Made by a program: the position numbers and the translations under genes | Shown: positions 34,830-46,070 of the stretch, in pieces | Numbering within the stretch: the stretch's first letter is position 1 | Layout: each line of letters opens with the position of its first letter | The notes under the pieces: model-generated | Databases searched by the model: none | Seen by the model: only the letters and a program-made list of their open reading frames with translations | What the model was told of the DNA's origin: nothing | Source: Eutreptiella sp. 'Long Island Sound 2002' | Lineage: Eukaryota > Euglenozoa > Euglenophyceae > Eutreptiales > Eutreptiaceae | NCBI GenBank assembly: GCA_964036045.1 | Contig: OZ038385.1 | Span: 43,699,722 to 43,763,721 of the forward strand | Length of the DNA stretch: 64,000 bases | Direction of reading: 5' to 3'

Positions 34830-36131
34830 ATGACATTAAATATCAATGGTTTCCGAACCAAGATCAAAAAGGGAAACCAGATGGTAAAAAAATATCGTGA
34901 ACTTGGCCGTCACTTGCTGGCCAAAGATGTGGATCTGGCGGCTATTCAGGAACCGCATTTCAGTCCGCAGGCCAGCAAAGCCCAGGAACACACTGAAGTA
35001 AGTGATTTTTTCTCCAACATGGGATATGGAATGCTCTCCAACTTCCTTGGAGAAGGGAGGGGGGGGGCAGCACTCTTGTGCAACCAAAAAAGGTGGCAGC
35101 TTCTGAGAGCGTGGTCCTTGGGACCCTGAATCCTTGTTTGCAGCATGCTTAGTAGTGAGGGTCAGGAGATATGTGCTATATCAGCACACTTTTCACACAG
35201 ACCGGGAAAAAGAGGGGCACAGTGGAGGAAACTCCTCAGCCTCCTGGTCACAATCCCCTGCGAGCATAAAGTTCTGATGGCCGACCACAATTCACTCATT
35301 GTGCCGTCGAGAGATTCTAACCCCGTATACGAGGACAAAAATAAAACCATTCTTGAGGCCAGGGCCATGGAAACACAAATTTTGCAAAAGCTACAGCTTG
35401 AGGATGCATACGTCAGTGTACACTCGGATCCCTTAGACCGACAGGACCCCCGAGAGGGCTTCACATTCGGGTTCGGAGTGAGCGATGAGAACTCAGACAC
35501 AGAGGATGACTCTGAAGAGCAGGTGGCGCAGCCCCACAACCTGCGCAGGATAGATCGCATCCATGTGACATCAGCCATCAGGGAATGCCTCTCCTCTGCT
35601 TACACAGCCCACGTGGCAAGAGTGGACCACAAGGCAGTCCATGTCACGTGTCAGCCCCCCGCTTTTGATGACTCACCACCAAGACTCAGGTGTTATGAGG
35701 AGTTCTTGGAGGATGAAGAGTGTGTATCACACGTGCTCCAGCGCATATCTGAGATTGAGGCCCCACCCAAGGACTGGTGGGATGTCGCAGTCCATATTAT
35801 TCACAAAGAGGCGCTTGCCTATCACCGTGAGCTATCCCCACCCCAAGATTACAATATCATGGGTATGGTACTCACATCCACAAAACACAGGGTGTGTCCG
35901 CAGGCATGGGCGTACCTACGGAGTAAAGGACACTGCCCGCAGTCAAAAGCCGCAGCATACTCCATTCTGGTGGCCCTCTTTGAAAAGGAGCGCACAGACA
36001 AGATAGGCACCATACTGCTTGGCAAACTCAAGGGCATTTTGGGGGGAGAGGAGACGAGCGTGCGCTCAGGGACAGACAGGCAGAAACAAATCAACAAGCT
36101 CATGTCAGAGCTGCAATGTAGGCGTAGATGA
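34830..36131 (+). pseudogene. LINE apurinic/apyrimidinic-type endonuclease domain
   Basis: Starts MTLNINGFR, followed by IQEPHF, an ADHN segment equivalent to the GDFN motif, RRIDRIHV and a DHKAV motif, in the order of exonuclease-endonuclease-phosphatase endonucleases that nick target DNA. One in-frame TGA at 35,127-35,129 interrupts it; the same frame continues on both sides. The RT that follows is in another frame. Confidence 0.8.
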
Positions 36132-36229
36132 GGCGCAGTAAAAGATGCAACAGGCAGGCAACATCCAAACCGGTCCAGATAGCCACTGCTTTAAAGGACC
36201 ACTGGGAAGCGGTATCCAAGTAAGGGCTT

Positions 36230-37846
36230 ATGACAGTAGAGGACTGCACGACCTTCCTGGAATCCCTCCCCCTACCCTCCAATTTCAAGCAAATGGCCAG
36301 AGCGTTGTTCAGGCCACTGTCTCAGGAACTGGTGGATGAAGCTCTAAAAAGGCTCCACAACGACGTCTCACCAGGGGAAGACGGTCTGGGAGCACGTGTG
36401 TATAAATGTTTCGCTGCAGTGTTTTCCCCAGCCATGCTGGCCATTGCACGGCACTGCTTCACGCAAGGCACTTTCTTCGAAGATTGGGGCCTGGGCATAA
36501 TCAACAGTATACCCAAGGTAGCGGGCTCCTGTGCAATAGCCAAGCTCAGGCCCATAGCCCTTCAGGCAGTAAAGAAAAAATGGCCCATGACCATCCTATG
36601 CTTGCAAATAGAACAAATTTTTCAACATTTGACGCATAGCAGGCAGGTGGGCTGCGTCAAAGGACGCCAAATGATCAATCATATTTGGGGAGTCAGGAGC
36701 ACCTTCGAGATGACGGAACGGTGTCTCATGGTATCCTTTGACTTCTCCAATGCATTTCCAACGTGGAGCCACACATTCATACAGGCAGTTCTGCAACTGA
36801 TTGAACTACCGATTGGCTATGTGCTATTTGTGTTAGCCACACTCCGAACGCCCTACCAATTGTGTGTTGGCAGGGGGGTTGTCAGGGTTGTGAGCTATGT
36901 GCCCAAGGCAGGGATAGGACAGGGGGACCCATTTTCACCAGTCCTCTTCTCTTTTTGTGTCTCATCTGTGCTACTTTTGCTGCCCACAATACGAGGGTTG
37001 AACTCGTATATGTATGCGGACGACCTGTGTGCCATTGTAGAAGGTGTGAACTTAGCCGCCACCCTGGCCAGAGTACACGAAGCTATGAGGGTTTTCGCCA
37101 AATTCTCAGGACAGGTGCTAAAATTAGGCCAATGTGGCGTGGTTATCAAAGGTCGCCTCCGAGCCTCAGAACAGGCCCAGGTGGAGGTGATCGGAGAAAA
37201 ACAACTGCTGCTGGGCATCCCAGTAATAGAGTCTGTAAAATATCTAGGTGTGAGGATGGGCAATGTATCGTCGGACTTAGCCTTTGCCTTCCCTCTGGGC
37301 GAATCCCAGCGGCGTGCTAGCAGTATCGCGTCTTACGGTCTGTCACTGAAGGAACGAATTCTACTCCCCAAGACGTGGATTCTTCCGTGTGTACTATTGA
37401 CAGCACGCGCGTATTTTCCCACTGACATTACCATTAGGGCATTGAAGCAGGTGTATCACACGGCTCTAGGGGTGGACAGCTGGGGCGTCACTCTAGACAA
37501 CCTGTCTCAGCCACGAGAGCTAGGTGGCTTTTTACTTCCCACACCCAAGGTGTGGTTGCATGCACAATTTGGCCTACCCTTCCACAAGCTGTTGCAAACA
37601 CCAGATGTGTTCACCAAAAAACTGGTCGCAGGATTCTACAGCTGGTGTAAGACGTACGGAGTGTGCCTGAACGCTTGGGCACTCCCATACCTGCAAATGG
37701 GCCCAGTCCCATACAAGACATTCGGTTTTATGCAGTACAGTTTTAAGTCCCTCTCTATCTCTAGACGCTATGTCATTGATGGCCTAGGGGACCACAACAT
37801 GGTGGGTGAATTACCCCCTGTGGCACTCAGCGATTTTCCAGAATAA
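36230..37846 (+). CDS. LINE reverse transcriptase
   Basis: 538 codons with RT fingers and palm: LHNDVSPGEDGLG, SIPKVAG, LRPIAL, SFDFSNAFPTW, GIGQGDPFSPVLF and the catalytic YADD at 37,013-37,024 (about residue 262), followed by a thumb-like region. The core is uninterrupted. The first ATG is a frame-opening choice only; in an intact element this would be fused to the endonuclease. The function is target-primed reverse transcription of the element RNA. Confidence 0.9.
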   Translation: MTVEDCTTFLESLPLPSNFKQMARALFRPLSQELVDEALKRLHNDVSPGEDGLGARVYKCFAAVFSPAMLAIARHCFTQGTFFEDWGLGIINSIPKVAGSCAIAKLRPIALQAVKKKWPMTILCLQIEQIFQHLTHSRQVGCVKGRQMINHIWGVRSTFEMTERCLMVSFDFSNAFPTWSHTFIQAVLQLIELPIGYVLFVLATLRTPYQLCVGRGVVRVVSYVPKAGIGQGDPFSPVLFSFCVSSVLLLLPTIRGLNSYMYADDLCAIVEGVNLAATLARVHEAMRVFAKFSGQVLKLGQCGVVIKGRLRASEQAQVEVIGEKQLLLGIPVIESVKYLGVRMGNVSSDLAFAFPLGESQRRASSIASYGLSLKERILLPKTWILPCVLLTARAYFPTDITIRALKQVYHTALGVDSWGVTLDNLSQPRELGGFLLPTPKVWLHAQFGLPFHKLLQTPDVFTKKLVAGFYSWCKTYGVCLNAWALPYLQMGPVPYKTFGFMQYSFKSLSISRRYVIDGLGDHNMVGELPPVALSDFPE

Positions 37847-38357
37847 CAAGCAGTTGACATACTGCGTGATCCAACAGCGGGCGGCTGCCACCATCGGCAT
37901 CAGCAAAAGCACGACTACAAAGATGCTGGCTCTCAACATTTCTCGCATTTGACAGGACGCAAACGCCCTCATGCGCTGGTTTTCACTTGTGCAGACAAGT
38001 TGCGAATTAGAACTCTCTCTTCTGCATTGCACATGAACGTAACCCTCCCCCCTTTATTATGACGGGACTTTCCTAAATCATATGCCAATGTTCCCTCGAT
38101 CGCCTTCACAGCTTGCCACAGCTCGCAGTGAATGAAAGGTAGCAAACAACACATCCCACAAACCCATCCCCTCCCAAAGCTGTCTTGTACCGGTATCAGT
38201 TTGTAGTTAGCCAGCGCAAGTGTGCACGTGTGTTTGGCCGAGTCCTGGCACCTCTGTTCCGGCTGTTTCGAAATAATCGCTGTGTGTACAGCCCCGTGTC
38301 GCTTTGTGACCTACCCCCCCTCCAAGGGGCAGCCCGCCCGACAAAAGGAGGGAGATT

Positions 38358-38735
38358 TCAAGGGGGGCGGGGGGGAAAGTAGTCTTCTCCGCTGGGCCGC
38401 ACGTGGAAAGCGGTGATCTCCGGGTTGCGGCGCACTGTCTCTGCAATGAGGTCTGAGTGGGCACAGGGGTCCCTGTCGCGGAGGATGGACTTGGTGATGC
38501 GCACCCGGCCGATGCTTGTGCCCGGCGGCCAAGTCACGGCGGAGTTGGTTGCGATGGCCGTGTCGTGGAACGTCTGCCCCTCCGGAAGGGAGCAACCACG
38601 TGTACCGGCCGGGCCTGTGACGGCCGCCATCCAATCCCAAGCAAACGGACAGGCAGACATTGCGAGAACCGGGCTGCCTTTGAGGGGCATGAAGGCAAGA
38701 ATTAATTCGTCCGCCCTATCCAATTCACTACTCAT
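38358..38735 (-). CDS. Unidentified minus-strand ORF next to a satellite
   Basis: 125 codons starting MSSELDRAD, with protein-like composition (for example SACPFAWDWMAAV and ITKSILRDRDPCAHSDLIAE). No family recognised. It runs against the LINE and ends in a C/G-rich stretch. Its first codons lie in the same sequence as the adjacent 49-bp tandem repeat. It may be the 3' remnant of a gene from another inserted element. Confidence 0.4.
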   Translation of the reverse strand: MSSELDRADELILAFMPLKGSPVLAMSACPFAWDWMAAVTGPAGTRGCSLPEGQTFHDTAIATNSAVTWPPGTSIGRVRITKSILRDRDPCAHSDLIAETVRRNPEITAFHVRPSGEDYFPPRPP

Positions 38736-39056
38736 CCCAGGGCGTACGGATCAATTCGTCTGCCCTATTCAGGTCACTGCTCAGGCCAGGGCGTACAAAT
38801 CAATTCGTCCCCCCTATCCAGGTCACTGCTCGGGCCAGGGCGTACGAATCAATTCGTCCGCCCTATCCATATTACTGCTAAGGCCAGGGCGTACAAATCA
38901 ATTCGTCCCCCTATCCAAGTCACTGCTCAGGCCAGGGCGTACGAATTAATCCGTCCGCCCTATCCAGGTCACTGCTCAGGCCAGGGGGTACGAATCAATT
39001 CGTCCCCCCTATCCAGCTCCTTGCTCAGGCCAGGGCGTACAAATCAATTTGTCCGC
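38700..39056 (+). repeat. 49-bp satellite, about seven copies
   Basis: Unit contains GGCGTACGAATCAATTCGTC and CAGGTCACTGCTCAGGCCAG, period 49 bp. It abuts and partly overlaps the start of the minus-strand ORF at 38,358-38,735 and lies between the RT and RNase H parts of the LINE. Confidence 0.92.
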
Positions 39057-39103
39057 CATATTGTCCTGCACTGATCAGACAGGGGGTCACTCAGGTCAAG
39101 CAC

Positions 39104-39695
39104 ATGTTTGTGAATGGTCTGCCCAACGGAGAACTCTTACATAAGGTAGGAGGTACCTGGCAACAAGTATATCAGAGTGGGCTAAGCTCATTCCTCAAGG
39201 TGCAACCCACGAACTGGTCCAGGCCCTCAGTCTGGTTGGCAGCCTGGGGCAAATCGGATTCTTTGGCCGGGCTAGCAGCGAAGCCACACACGGAAGCCCG
39301 TCAGTCCCCGGAAGTATGGAGCCTCTTCTGGTGGGCGAAATTCTTCCCATCCTTGCACGATTTCGTTTACCAAGCACTATGGAAAAAACTGCGTGTGGCG
39401 GCGGCTAAGCCCTCGGACCCAGGACTCGACGTGCCCCTTGTGCAAGGCCGTGGAAACACTAGACCACGCACTGGGTGGATGTCTGTTTGGCAAGGTAATG
39501 ACGCCGGTGCTGAAAAAAGTGTGGAAACCAGTGCACATAAAAGAGCAACAGTATGAATCTGGCAATATCCCAACTCGCTACACCTTTGGTAGCCCACAGG
39601 GCATTGCGCAGTGGGCAGCCCTTGCAGCCCACTGGACCTTCCGTAACACATATAGGAAGGGGGGCCAGCTGATGCACTACTCACCATCTGGGTGA
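39104..39695 (+). pseudogene. LINE zinc-knuckle-like segment after the RT
   Basis: Two overlapping frames. The second holds CPLCKAVETLDHALGGC, the Cys/His pattern seen in the zf-RVT region between RT and RNase H of plant-type LINEs. The frame shifts near 39,390. Confidence 0.6.
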
Positions 39696-39820
39696 AGCTC
39701 ACAGTTTTACTTGTTGGATGGGAGCCCCTAGCGGAGTTCTCCCATGTCTTTCAGCTCTTTCATGATAGGTTGGTGCAGTTCAAGAACACATGAGTAGTTT
39801 CAGGACCCAACATAGTTTAT

Positions 39821-40818
39821 GTGGAGTCATGTGGAAGAGAGGACCACAGGGCACAAAAACGTCATAGGAAAGATGAACGAAAACAGGAGCTGACGATTGT
39901 AGCGATGCAGCAAATACAAGAGGCACAGCACAGGGGCCTTGTGGTTCTATACACAGATGGCTCCGCAGAACTTGTGGGAGGTGTAGGCTGGGTGGCGGGG
40001 TATGGATGCCATGAACCAGGTATGTGGGAAGAAGCCAATCATCTGCCGGTAGGGAGGAAGCAGACCGTCAATAGGGCAGAGCTGATGGCAGTGTATGTGG
40101 CAGTCAGGCGCACACACACACACGGCAGCACACGTTCGCAGTGGCTACCGACTCATCGTACGTGTACGGGGGAGTTCAGGGAGCAGCCATCAAATGGAGG
40201 GCCCAGCAGTGGGTGACCAACAAAGGGCCAGTTCTTAATGTGGACCTGTGGATTGACCTCCTTGAGTTGTTAGATCAGGCCTCAGCGAGCTATGAGTGGA
40301 TCAAAGTGCCGAGCCATGTGCAGATGGAAGGGAACGAAAGGGCCGACGCCCTTGCAGAGCTCGGCCGCAAGTCCTCTCCACTGTATGCCAGGGCAGGTAG
40401 ACAGCCACAGGCACTACTGACACCAATTGTCATCTCGCCGATTGGCGCACCAGACAGGCCTCCTTCAATGGGAGCGAGCTCGGCGCTCAAGTTTCGTGTG
40501 GAAATGACGCCGGTGACATGCGACGCGGACCTCGGGTTTGCCCAAGTGACGCCAGCCACACGGGGGGGGCAACGGCCCTCACCCACTAGGCAGTTAGACT
40601 TCGATACGGCCCTTGATTTTTGCACGCCGTCCGGAGCAGCAGGGACCCTCAGGTCCCTGGGACTGGAACTAATTGAGTCCCCTGTCACAGACACATCCTC
40701 AGAGAGAAGCCAGTCAGTAGCATGCGCATTACACTTCATGGACGAGGATGATCTCGTCACATCAGCGGATGAGACCGTGTCTATGGGCAGCACGGCCTCC
40801 GATTCATCTATGCACTGA
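39821..40818 (+). pseudogene. LINE RNase H domain with a frameshift at a CA repeat
   Basis: RNase H catalytic signature in order: LYTDGSA (first Asp), NRAEL (Glu), ATDSSYV (second Asp), then KVPSHVQMEGNERADALA (final His/Asp region). The first part reads in one frame to about 40,120; the second from 40,141 in another. The break falls at an (AC)n run near 40,110-40,127. About 160 acidic, low-complexity residues follow to 40,818. The function would be removal of the RNA strand during cDNA synthesis. Confidence 0.85.
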
Positions 40819-40942
40819 CAGGGTCCAGGTTGGCCATTAGAGCCAGTATATGTCAGCACGTTGCACGTGAGCGCACTACCCCACCCTTGGGGGAGTTGTC
40901 GGGTCATGGTATAAATGATGACAGCGCTAATAGAGGTAAGAG

Positions 40943-41012
40943 ACATGGATGGTCTAGTGGAATGGCTCTTGGCTGGCGCTCATCGTGGTCGGGGGTTCGA
41001 ACCCCGGTTCGT
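40943..41012 (+). other. tRNA-like sequence (A box and B box)
   Basis: A box TGGTCTAGTGG (40,950-40,960) and B box GGGTTCGAACCCC (40,993-41,005) have tRNA-like spacing, but the acceptor stem does not pair well in the frame set by the A box. A tRNA-derived SINE head just downstream of the LINE is more likely than a working tRNA. Confidence 0.4.
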
Positions 41013-41309
41013 CCGTCCGTCCGTCCAGGGGCCCGCCGGTGAGGCCCCCGCCACCGCCCCTTACAGCAACTCACTCCTCCATCGGTACCGCCGGTGCGTC
41101 GGGTGGCGTGTCTCGTCCTCATAGGTTTTTACACTTGTCCCTCTGCAGTACACAGAGCACTCAGGCAGACATCGACCCGTCAGTTGGTAACCACTGTAGC
41201 GAATAAAAAGGCAATGCACCAGACACAGCACACCTGCAGCAGCGCGCCCCGCCACCGGTACCGCCTTGCGTCGCCGGAACCGCATCTCCTCCTCATACTC
41301 CTCCTCAAC

Positions 41310-41385
41310 TTGCCTGTCGCAGGGGGATTCGAACCCCCGTCTTCAGCGCAGCAGCCGGCTGCACAGCCGCTGCGGTACAAGGCCC
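41310..41385 (-). other. tRNA-like sequence (A box and B box), minus strand
   Basis: On the minus strand, a perfect 5-bp T stem around GGGTTCGAATCCCC (about 41,323-41,337) and an A-box-like TACCGCAGCGG (41,367-41,377) occur at tRNA spacing. The acceptor stem pairs poorly and no clear anticodon arm is seen. Confidence 0.35.
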
Positions 41386-41399
41386 AAAGCCTACACTAT

Positions 41400-44300
41400 G
41401 CCTCACGGCACACAGGAAGAAAGTGTCCAAGTCGCCAGCATTGAACCAGAGGCTGGGCCTACGGCCCCCTCACAGCAGTAACAACACGTCCAGATGTACC
41501 GGTAGTAGTGACAAGCAATAGGGAGGGAATGGACTAGGACTAGTACATGTCAGCACACTGAGACAAAACCATGAGGTTTGGCCGATCGGGTGCCAGCATT
41601 TACCGCGAGACCACATGACTTGTCGAGGTGCCCGCACCCCATGTGTGTAGATGCACGCCGCTTGGCGGAACAAGAAAACACGGTGCAGCTTACATAACCT
41701 CAGGAGAGGGAGGAGCCAATGACCGATCGTTCAGATGAATGGTGTACGTATAGAAGAGCTCACTGTACATACTTGTGATGGTTGCAGCACAGACTCTAAC
41801 GGGACTGAGCATCTACGGTTCGAGAACGCTATTGCCCTGCTGTAGACCCGCTCTATGTTGTTGAATGTGTTTGCGGCCCCCGTGGGGGTAGGCCATTTCT
41901 AGGTGGGTGGGTTTTGGGACCCGGCTCCAAAGGCGCCGAAAAAGTTTTTTTGCCTTTGTCTAAAGAGTGGTGGTGAAAATTTCCTTGGTGGGTGGGTTGG
42001 CGGGCTGGAGCCACCCCCGCCCCCCCCCCCCCCCCCGTGCGGGTAGGCCATTTCTGGGTGGGTGGGTCGGCCGGAAATTCTGGGTGGGTGGGTCTTCCAA
42101 TTAACCCCCCCCCCCCCGCCCCGGTTAAGCAGGGTCACGACCTGCAGGGCAAGGGTTAGAGACTAACCGGCACTGTGGGTGGGTGGTGGGTGCGAGCTGA
42201 CCTAAATGTCCAGAGGACCGGTGCCAATGCACAGTCAGCAACCACCTGGTGTGGTACAGAACTGGTCTACGCTGCAGTGCAGCAAGCAAAACACTGAACA
42301 ATGTGGTTATGACCATGCGCCTGCGACACGGGGGCGTATGCGAGCCCTGTTTCCGTTGCCTCATGGCCCCGGTTAAGCCCAGGCCTGGTTGGCGGTTGAT
42401 GAATGGTGTGTTGCAGCCAACGCACGCGCGCTAGGCTATAGGTGAACCGGTTGCATTCAACACCCGCCGACGCCCGCCGTCCATGTCCTTCTGCCGGCCT
42501 GAGGCCTGGGGGGCATATGGCGCGCTGTGCACAAAGTTTGTACAGGAACGTACCCAACAGCAGTGTTCAGTACGCATGACAATTAGCTGAGGTTGCAATC
42601 TAGGGCCTTGGGTGGCTTGGGGCGGGGGGTTGGGATGAAACATCAGATTGTGCAACATTGGGGGAGCGTCAGCGCGCAGGGCGCGCGCAGGGCAAAGTTT
42701 TGTACGTCCGTAACTACCCAAACCCAAGTTTCGGCCCGGTTGTGGAGGTTTGTTGTTTCATAATAGGGGGTTTTTAAGCTTCTTATGCATGTTATTATCC
42801 ATTTTCACGCATTTTCACCCACTTTTTTGCTCATTTCAACCACATCCACTTCTTTCTAGGTTGATTTCCCCCCACTTCGGGGACCCCGAGAAGGCAGTGG
42901 TACACACAGTGGTAAGCTTGGGGGCTAAATCTAGGATAGTCATAATAAAAGTAGCACGCAGGGCGCGCGCAGGGCAAACACCTTCCCATTGTGGTGCTCC
43001 CGAATGGTATATAAAGACAAAATTATTGGTAGTAGTAACAAAAACCCTTCATTTCTCCCTGCAATAGCCGTGCTGTGCGCGCACTGTGGGCGCCGTGCGC
43101 GCGCTGTGAAGTAACGCCCCCCTGCCCTGCAGACTGCATGCGTTTGTAGACTGGTACGTACTACTCTGCCTTACGCTCTGGGTCTGCTGCGGACAGACAC
43201 AGGTCGGAGGCGCGGAGGAGGCATTTTGGCTCTGCAGACCATTTGAGGGGAACCTTGGTCGACCTTGTGGTGGCTGATTATACCGAGCCTCATGGATGCT
43301 GACCTCAAGGGCTCAAGGCCAGGGTACCGACGTTTAGGGGGGTCTAAGGGGAACTTAGGACCGGCTTGCACTGTGTTCTTCGCGTCGGCCCTCCGCATGA
43401 GAGCTCTCGTGATCGCTTGTCAGTCAGGACGTTTTTTAGTCGACAAGATTTTCTTTTTTTAGTTAAAAAAAACATGGCGGGTAACCGACGGCGGTTGGTG
43501 GGTAACCGACGGCGGTTGGCGGGTAACTGACGGCGGTTGGTGGACATATGGGGTGCATCAGACTAAAGATGAAAAATTCTTTGTACCGGACCCTCCAGCT
43601 TTTTTTTTGATTCCATTCAAAAACGTCCTATTGTGAGTTGCATGCAAACATGTTATGGAAGCGCACTGGGACTGGGAACTGGGGCCCGACAGGGGAAGGG
43701 CATGTGAAGGCAGACCACATGGGAACGTGAACGACCATCGTTTGTTCATGAACCGGTGGCCAGGCATGCGCCTGGTCACAACCGTCGTGTGCATAATGCC
43801 GTGCATACATGCGAACACAGATGCCACCGCTGGTGGTGTCACATGTGCAGGCCTCGGTGTCTGCAACCAGAGCTTTGTTAGTGGCACTGCAACGCTCACA
43901 GAGGGCCACGCCGTCACTGGACCCCCTTGCGTTGCAAAGTGCTAAGTGCCGTTACTCCAATTCGCAGCCCAGCCCCTCTATATGATAGATTGTGGCCCCA
44001 CAGAGGGAATATCCGCACCGCGCGCGCACCACCGCGCACACCGCGTAATGTTTTTGGTTGCATGGTTGGTGCTAATTTGTTCACCGGGGGTGCGCGTTGG
44101 GGGTTGGAGGGGGGGATCCCGGCCCAACACGTAACACCTTGTGCAGTTAGTACGTCCAGTGTCCGGACTGGCGTACATTCAAAATACTTCGGTATCAAAC
44201 AGGGAAGTACCCCTGCCGCACAAGAAAAGCAAACTGCCCCTGCCCCCTCTGGAGCCCCGTGCCCACGCCAGAGGGGTCGGGGTCCGGAGCTGAGCTGAAC

Positions 44301-44400
44301 AACCCCCTGACCATCCGACTGGCCTTTACAGTACACCCCCCCCCCCTGCGCATGCACGGCCTTGTCTAGACACGGGGGTGGGCGTTGAACCGCCGTTTTG
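41400..44400. other. Repetitive interval with no recognisable gene
   Basis: C/G runs near 42,015 and 42,105, a repeated CGCGCAGGGCAAA sequence (about 42,690 and 42,968), a short tandem of GGTAACCGACGGCGGTTGG (about 43,487-43,545) and the CACGGCCTTGTCTAGACACG repeat near 44,357. Short ORFs on both strands show no domain. Confidence 0.6.
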
Positions 44401-44407
44401 AGGAAAT

Positions 44408-44422
44408 CACCTCGAAGAGAGG
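44408..44422 (+). repeat. Solo terminal repeat of element A
   Basis: CACCTCGAAGAGAGG, identical to the left terminus of element A at 9276 and 20,283, with unrelated sequence after it. Confidence 0.6.
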
Positions 44423-44520
44423 TGACCTGCCGCACCACTGGGCCGCTCTCGCACGCCATCCTCCTTGCGAGCCCGCGCTGCACCCGCTCCACGGTGATCT
44501 CGGTGACGGAAGTCGCCGGG

Positions 44521-45110
44521 TTAGTGCTTAGGCTCATGCACTACCTGGACGACCTCCTCATTTTTGGCGGTTCACAGGGGGCGGTGGCGGCAAAGTTGGC
44601 GGAGTTTAAGGCGGCGTTGGCGGGTGCGGGTTTTGTCATCACTGACAAGTCTTCGTCGCCCACACAGTGGGAGTTGGTGTTTTTGGGTAAACGGGTGGAT
44701 TTTGAGCATGGCTTGATAGCGAACACGTGACGTACACTGGAAGACGCCCTGAGTAGGTATGTGTTGACGGTGGTCAGGCCGGTCACACGGTGCTCTGTGC
44801 AAAAAGTCGTAGGTAAGCTGATCTAGGCCTGCCGACCCTTCCACTGGTCCAACCATTTCCTGGCGGGGCCAATCGCGCATGTGCAGTGGGGCGCCAAGTG
44901 GCTCCTGCACGCACCCACTAACATCCTGCGATTCTGTCCGGTGCTCTGTGGTATGCGGGCCGAGGATGGAAGCCACCGACTGGCCCACCACCGCCTCCCA
45001 AGGAGCTGTGCCCACAGGTTTTCTTTGACGTGGCACGCGATGGGCCGCGATGGGATGCAATCTGTAGATGGCATTGTGCTCTGCTGGGGGTCAGTGGGTT
45101 GGCGCTGAGG
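44521..45110 (+). pseudogene. Reverse transcriptase fragment (YLDDLLIFG type), broken
   Basis: MHYLDDLLIFG is the catalytic motif of an LTR- or DIRS-type RT and differs from the YADD LINE above. It is followed by FLGKRVDFEHG and, after in-frame stops near 44,728 and 44,824, a region resembling the RT-RNase H connection. Just before it lies an inverted copy (about 44,415-44,515) of sequence at 49,380-49,450, so it sits at a rearrangement. Confidence 0.6.
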
Positions 45111-45729
45111 GCAACTGCGTGATGTTACAGTGGGGATGGGGAGGTCTGGCAGCAAGTGCTCGACCCATGGGGGGGGAACGAATTTAAACATGCCGTAAAA
45201 GTAGCGGCGCGGCGCAGATACTCCCCCATAGGCACGGTGCCCTTGGGGTGCTTACGTGAAGGATAGATCAGATGAAGAGGCGCCGGCAGGGGCGACGCGA
45301 TGACATTGCCAAAGCGGTCACCGCGCTGGTACAGCAGAGCTGGTTCACTATGTAGCCCGACGAGGGCCGAGTACAGGCCAGCAAGATGCGGGCAAGATGC
45401 GGAAGTAGAAGGTGCATCGGCCAGCGGGCCAGATCGGCCAGCAAGGGCGCGCACAGATGGAGCGCTGCAGCGAGCAGCCGCTCTGGACAGCAGGATCTCA
45501 GAGAGCCGAACCAGGCTGACGCCAGCGAGTGGCCTGGAGCCTGGCTGGTGGCCCTCGGGGGGTGTCTCTACGCCCTTCGCCTAGGGAGGCGCCGGGGGCG
45601 CACCACGAGGCTTGGGGTCACACGCGGGCGGCGGGCTGCAGATGGCCCATACTTACCTGGTGGACGGCCACTTGCGCAGTGCGGAGTACACGATGGAGAG
45701 CTGGGACGTAGAACCCACAACATGTCTGG

Positions 45730-45952
45730 CAGATGGCACGTACTGACCCAGGGTCGGCAGCACGGGCCGCACTCGGCAGATGGCGTGTACTGCATTTTTG
45801 TGCACCATGGCAGATGCCGTGTACTGCTCGGGATGGACCAACCGGGCCGCTCCCTGACAGATGACGGGTACTGCGACGGATGACGTGTACCCGGCTGAGT
45901 CCACTGGCTACAGTGAAGGGAGGACGTGTACTATGGTAGATGACGCGTACTG
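45730..45952 (+). repeat. Leader repeats CAGATGACGTGTACTG (about seven)
   Basis: Imperfect 16-bp copies at 45,730, 45,777, 45,811, 45,858, 45,877, 45,921 (partial) and 45,937, ending about 120 bp before the gag-like ATG. The same set occurs in copy 2 (about 49,938-50,159). Confidence 0.75.
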
Positions 45953-46070
45953 AACAGTGCGGAACAATGCCTGCACCGAGACGGCGTGCACTGCATGGGC
46001 GAAAGGAGGGGCACCACAACGCAAGACCAAGTTAAAGCCCCTGTCTCGATTTGTGTGCAGGTCTAGCATC

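Larger units (their letters stand above)
31835..40818 (+). mobile_element. Non-LTR retrotransposon (LINE) with endonuclease, RT and RNase H, decayed
   Basis: Ordered remains of a LINE: two upstream ORFs, an apurinic-type endonuclease, a reverse transcriptase with YADD, a CPLC zinc-knuckle-like segment and an RNase H. The frame breaks several times, often at homopolymer or dinucleotide runs, and has at least one in-frame stop, so this copy is very probably inactive. A 49-bp satellite and a minus-strand ORF lie between RT and the zinc segment. Endonuclease plus RNase H resembles I/RandI-type LINEs; the clade is not assigned. No poly-A tail or target duplication was identified. Confidence 0.85.
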
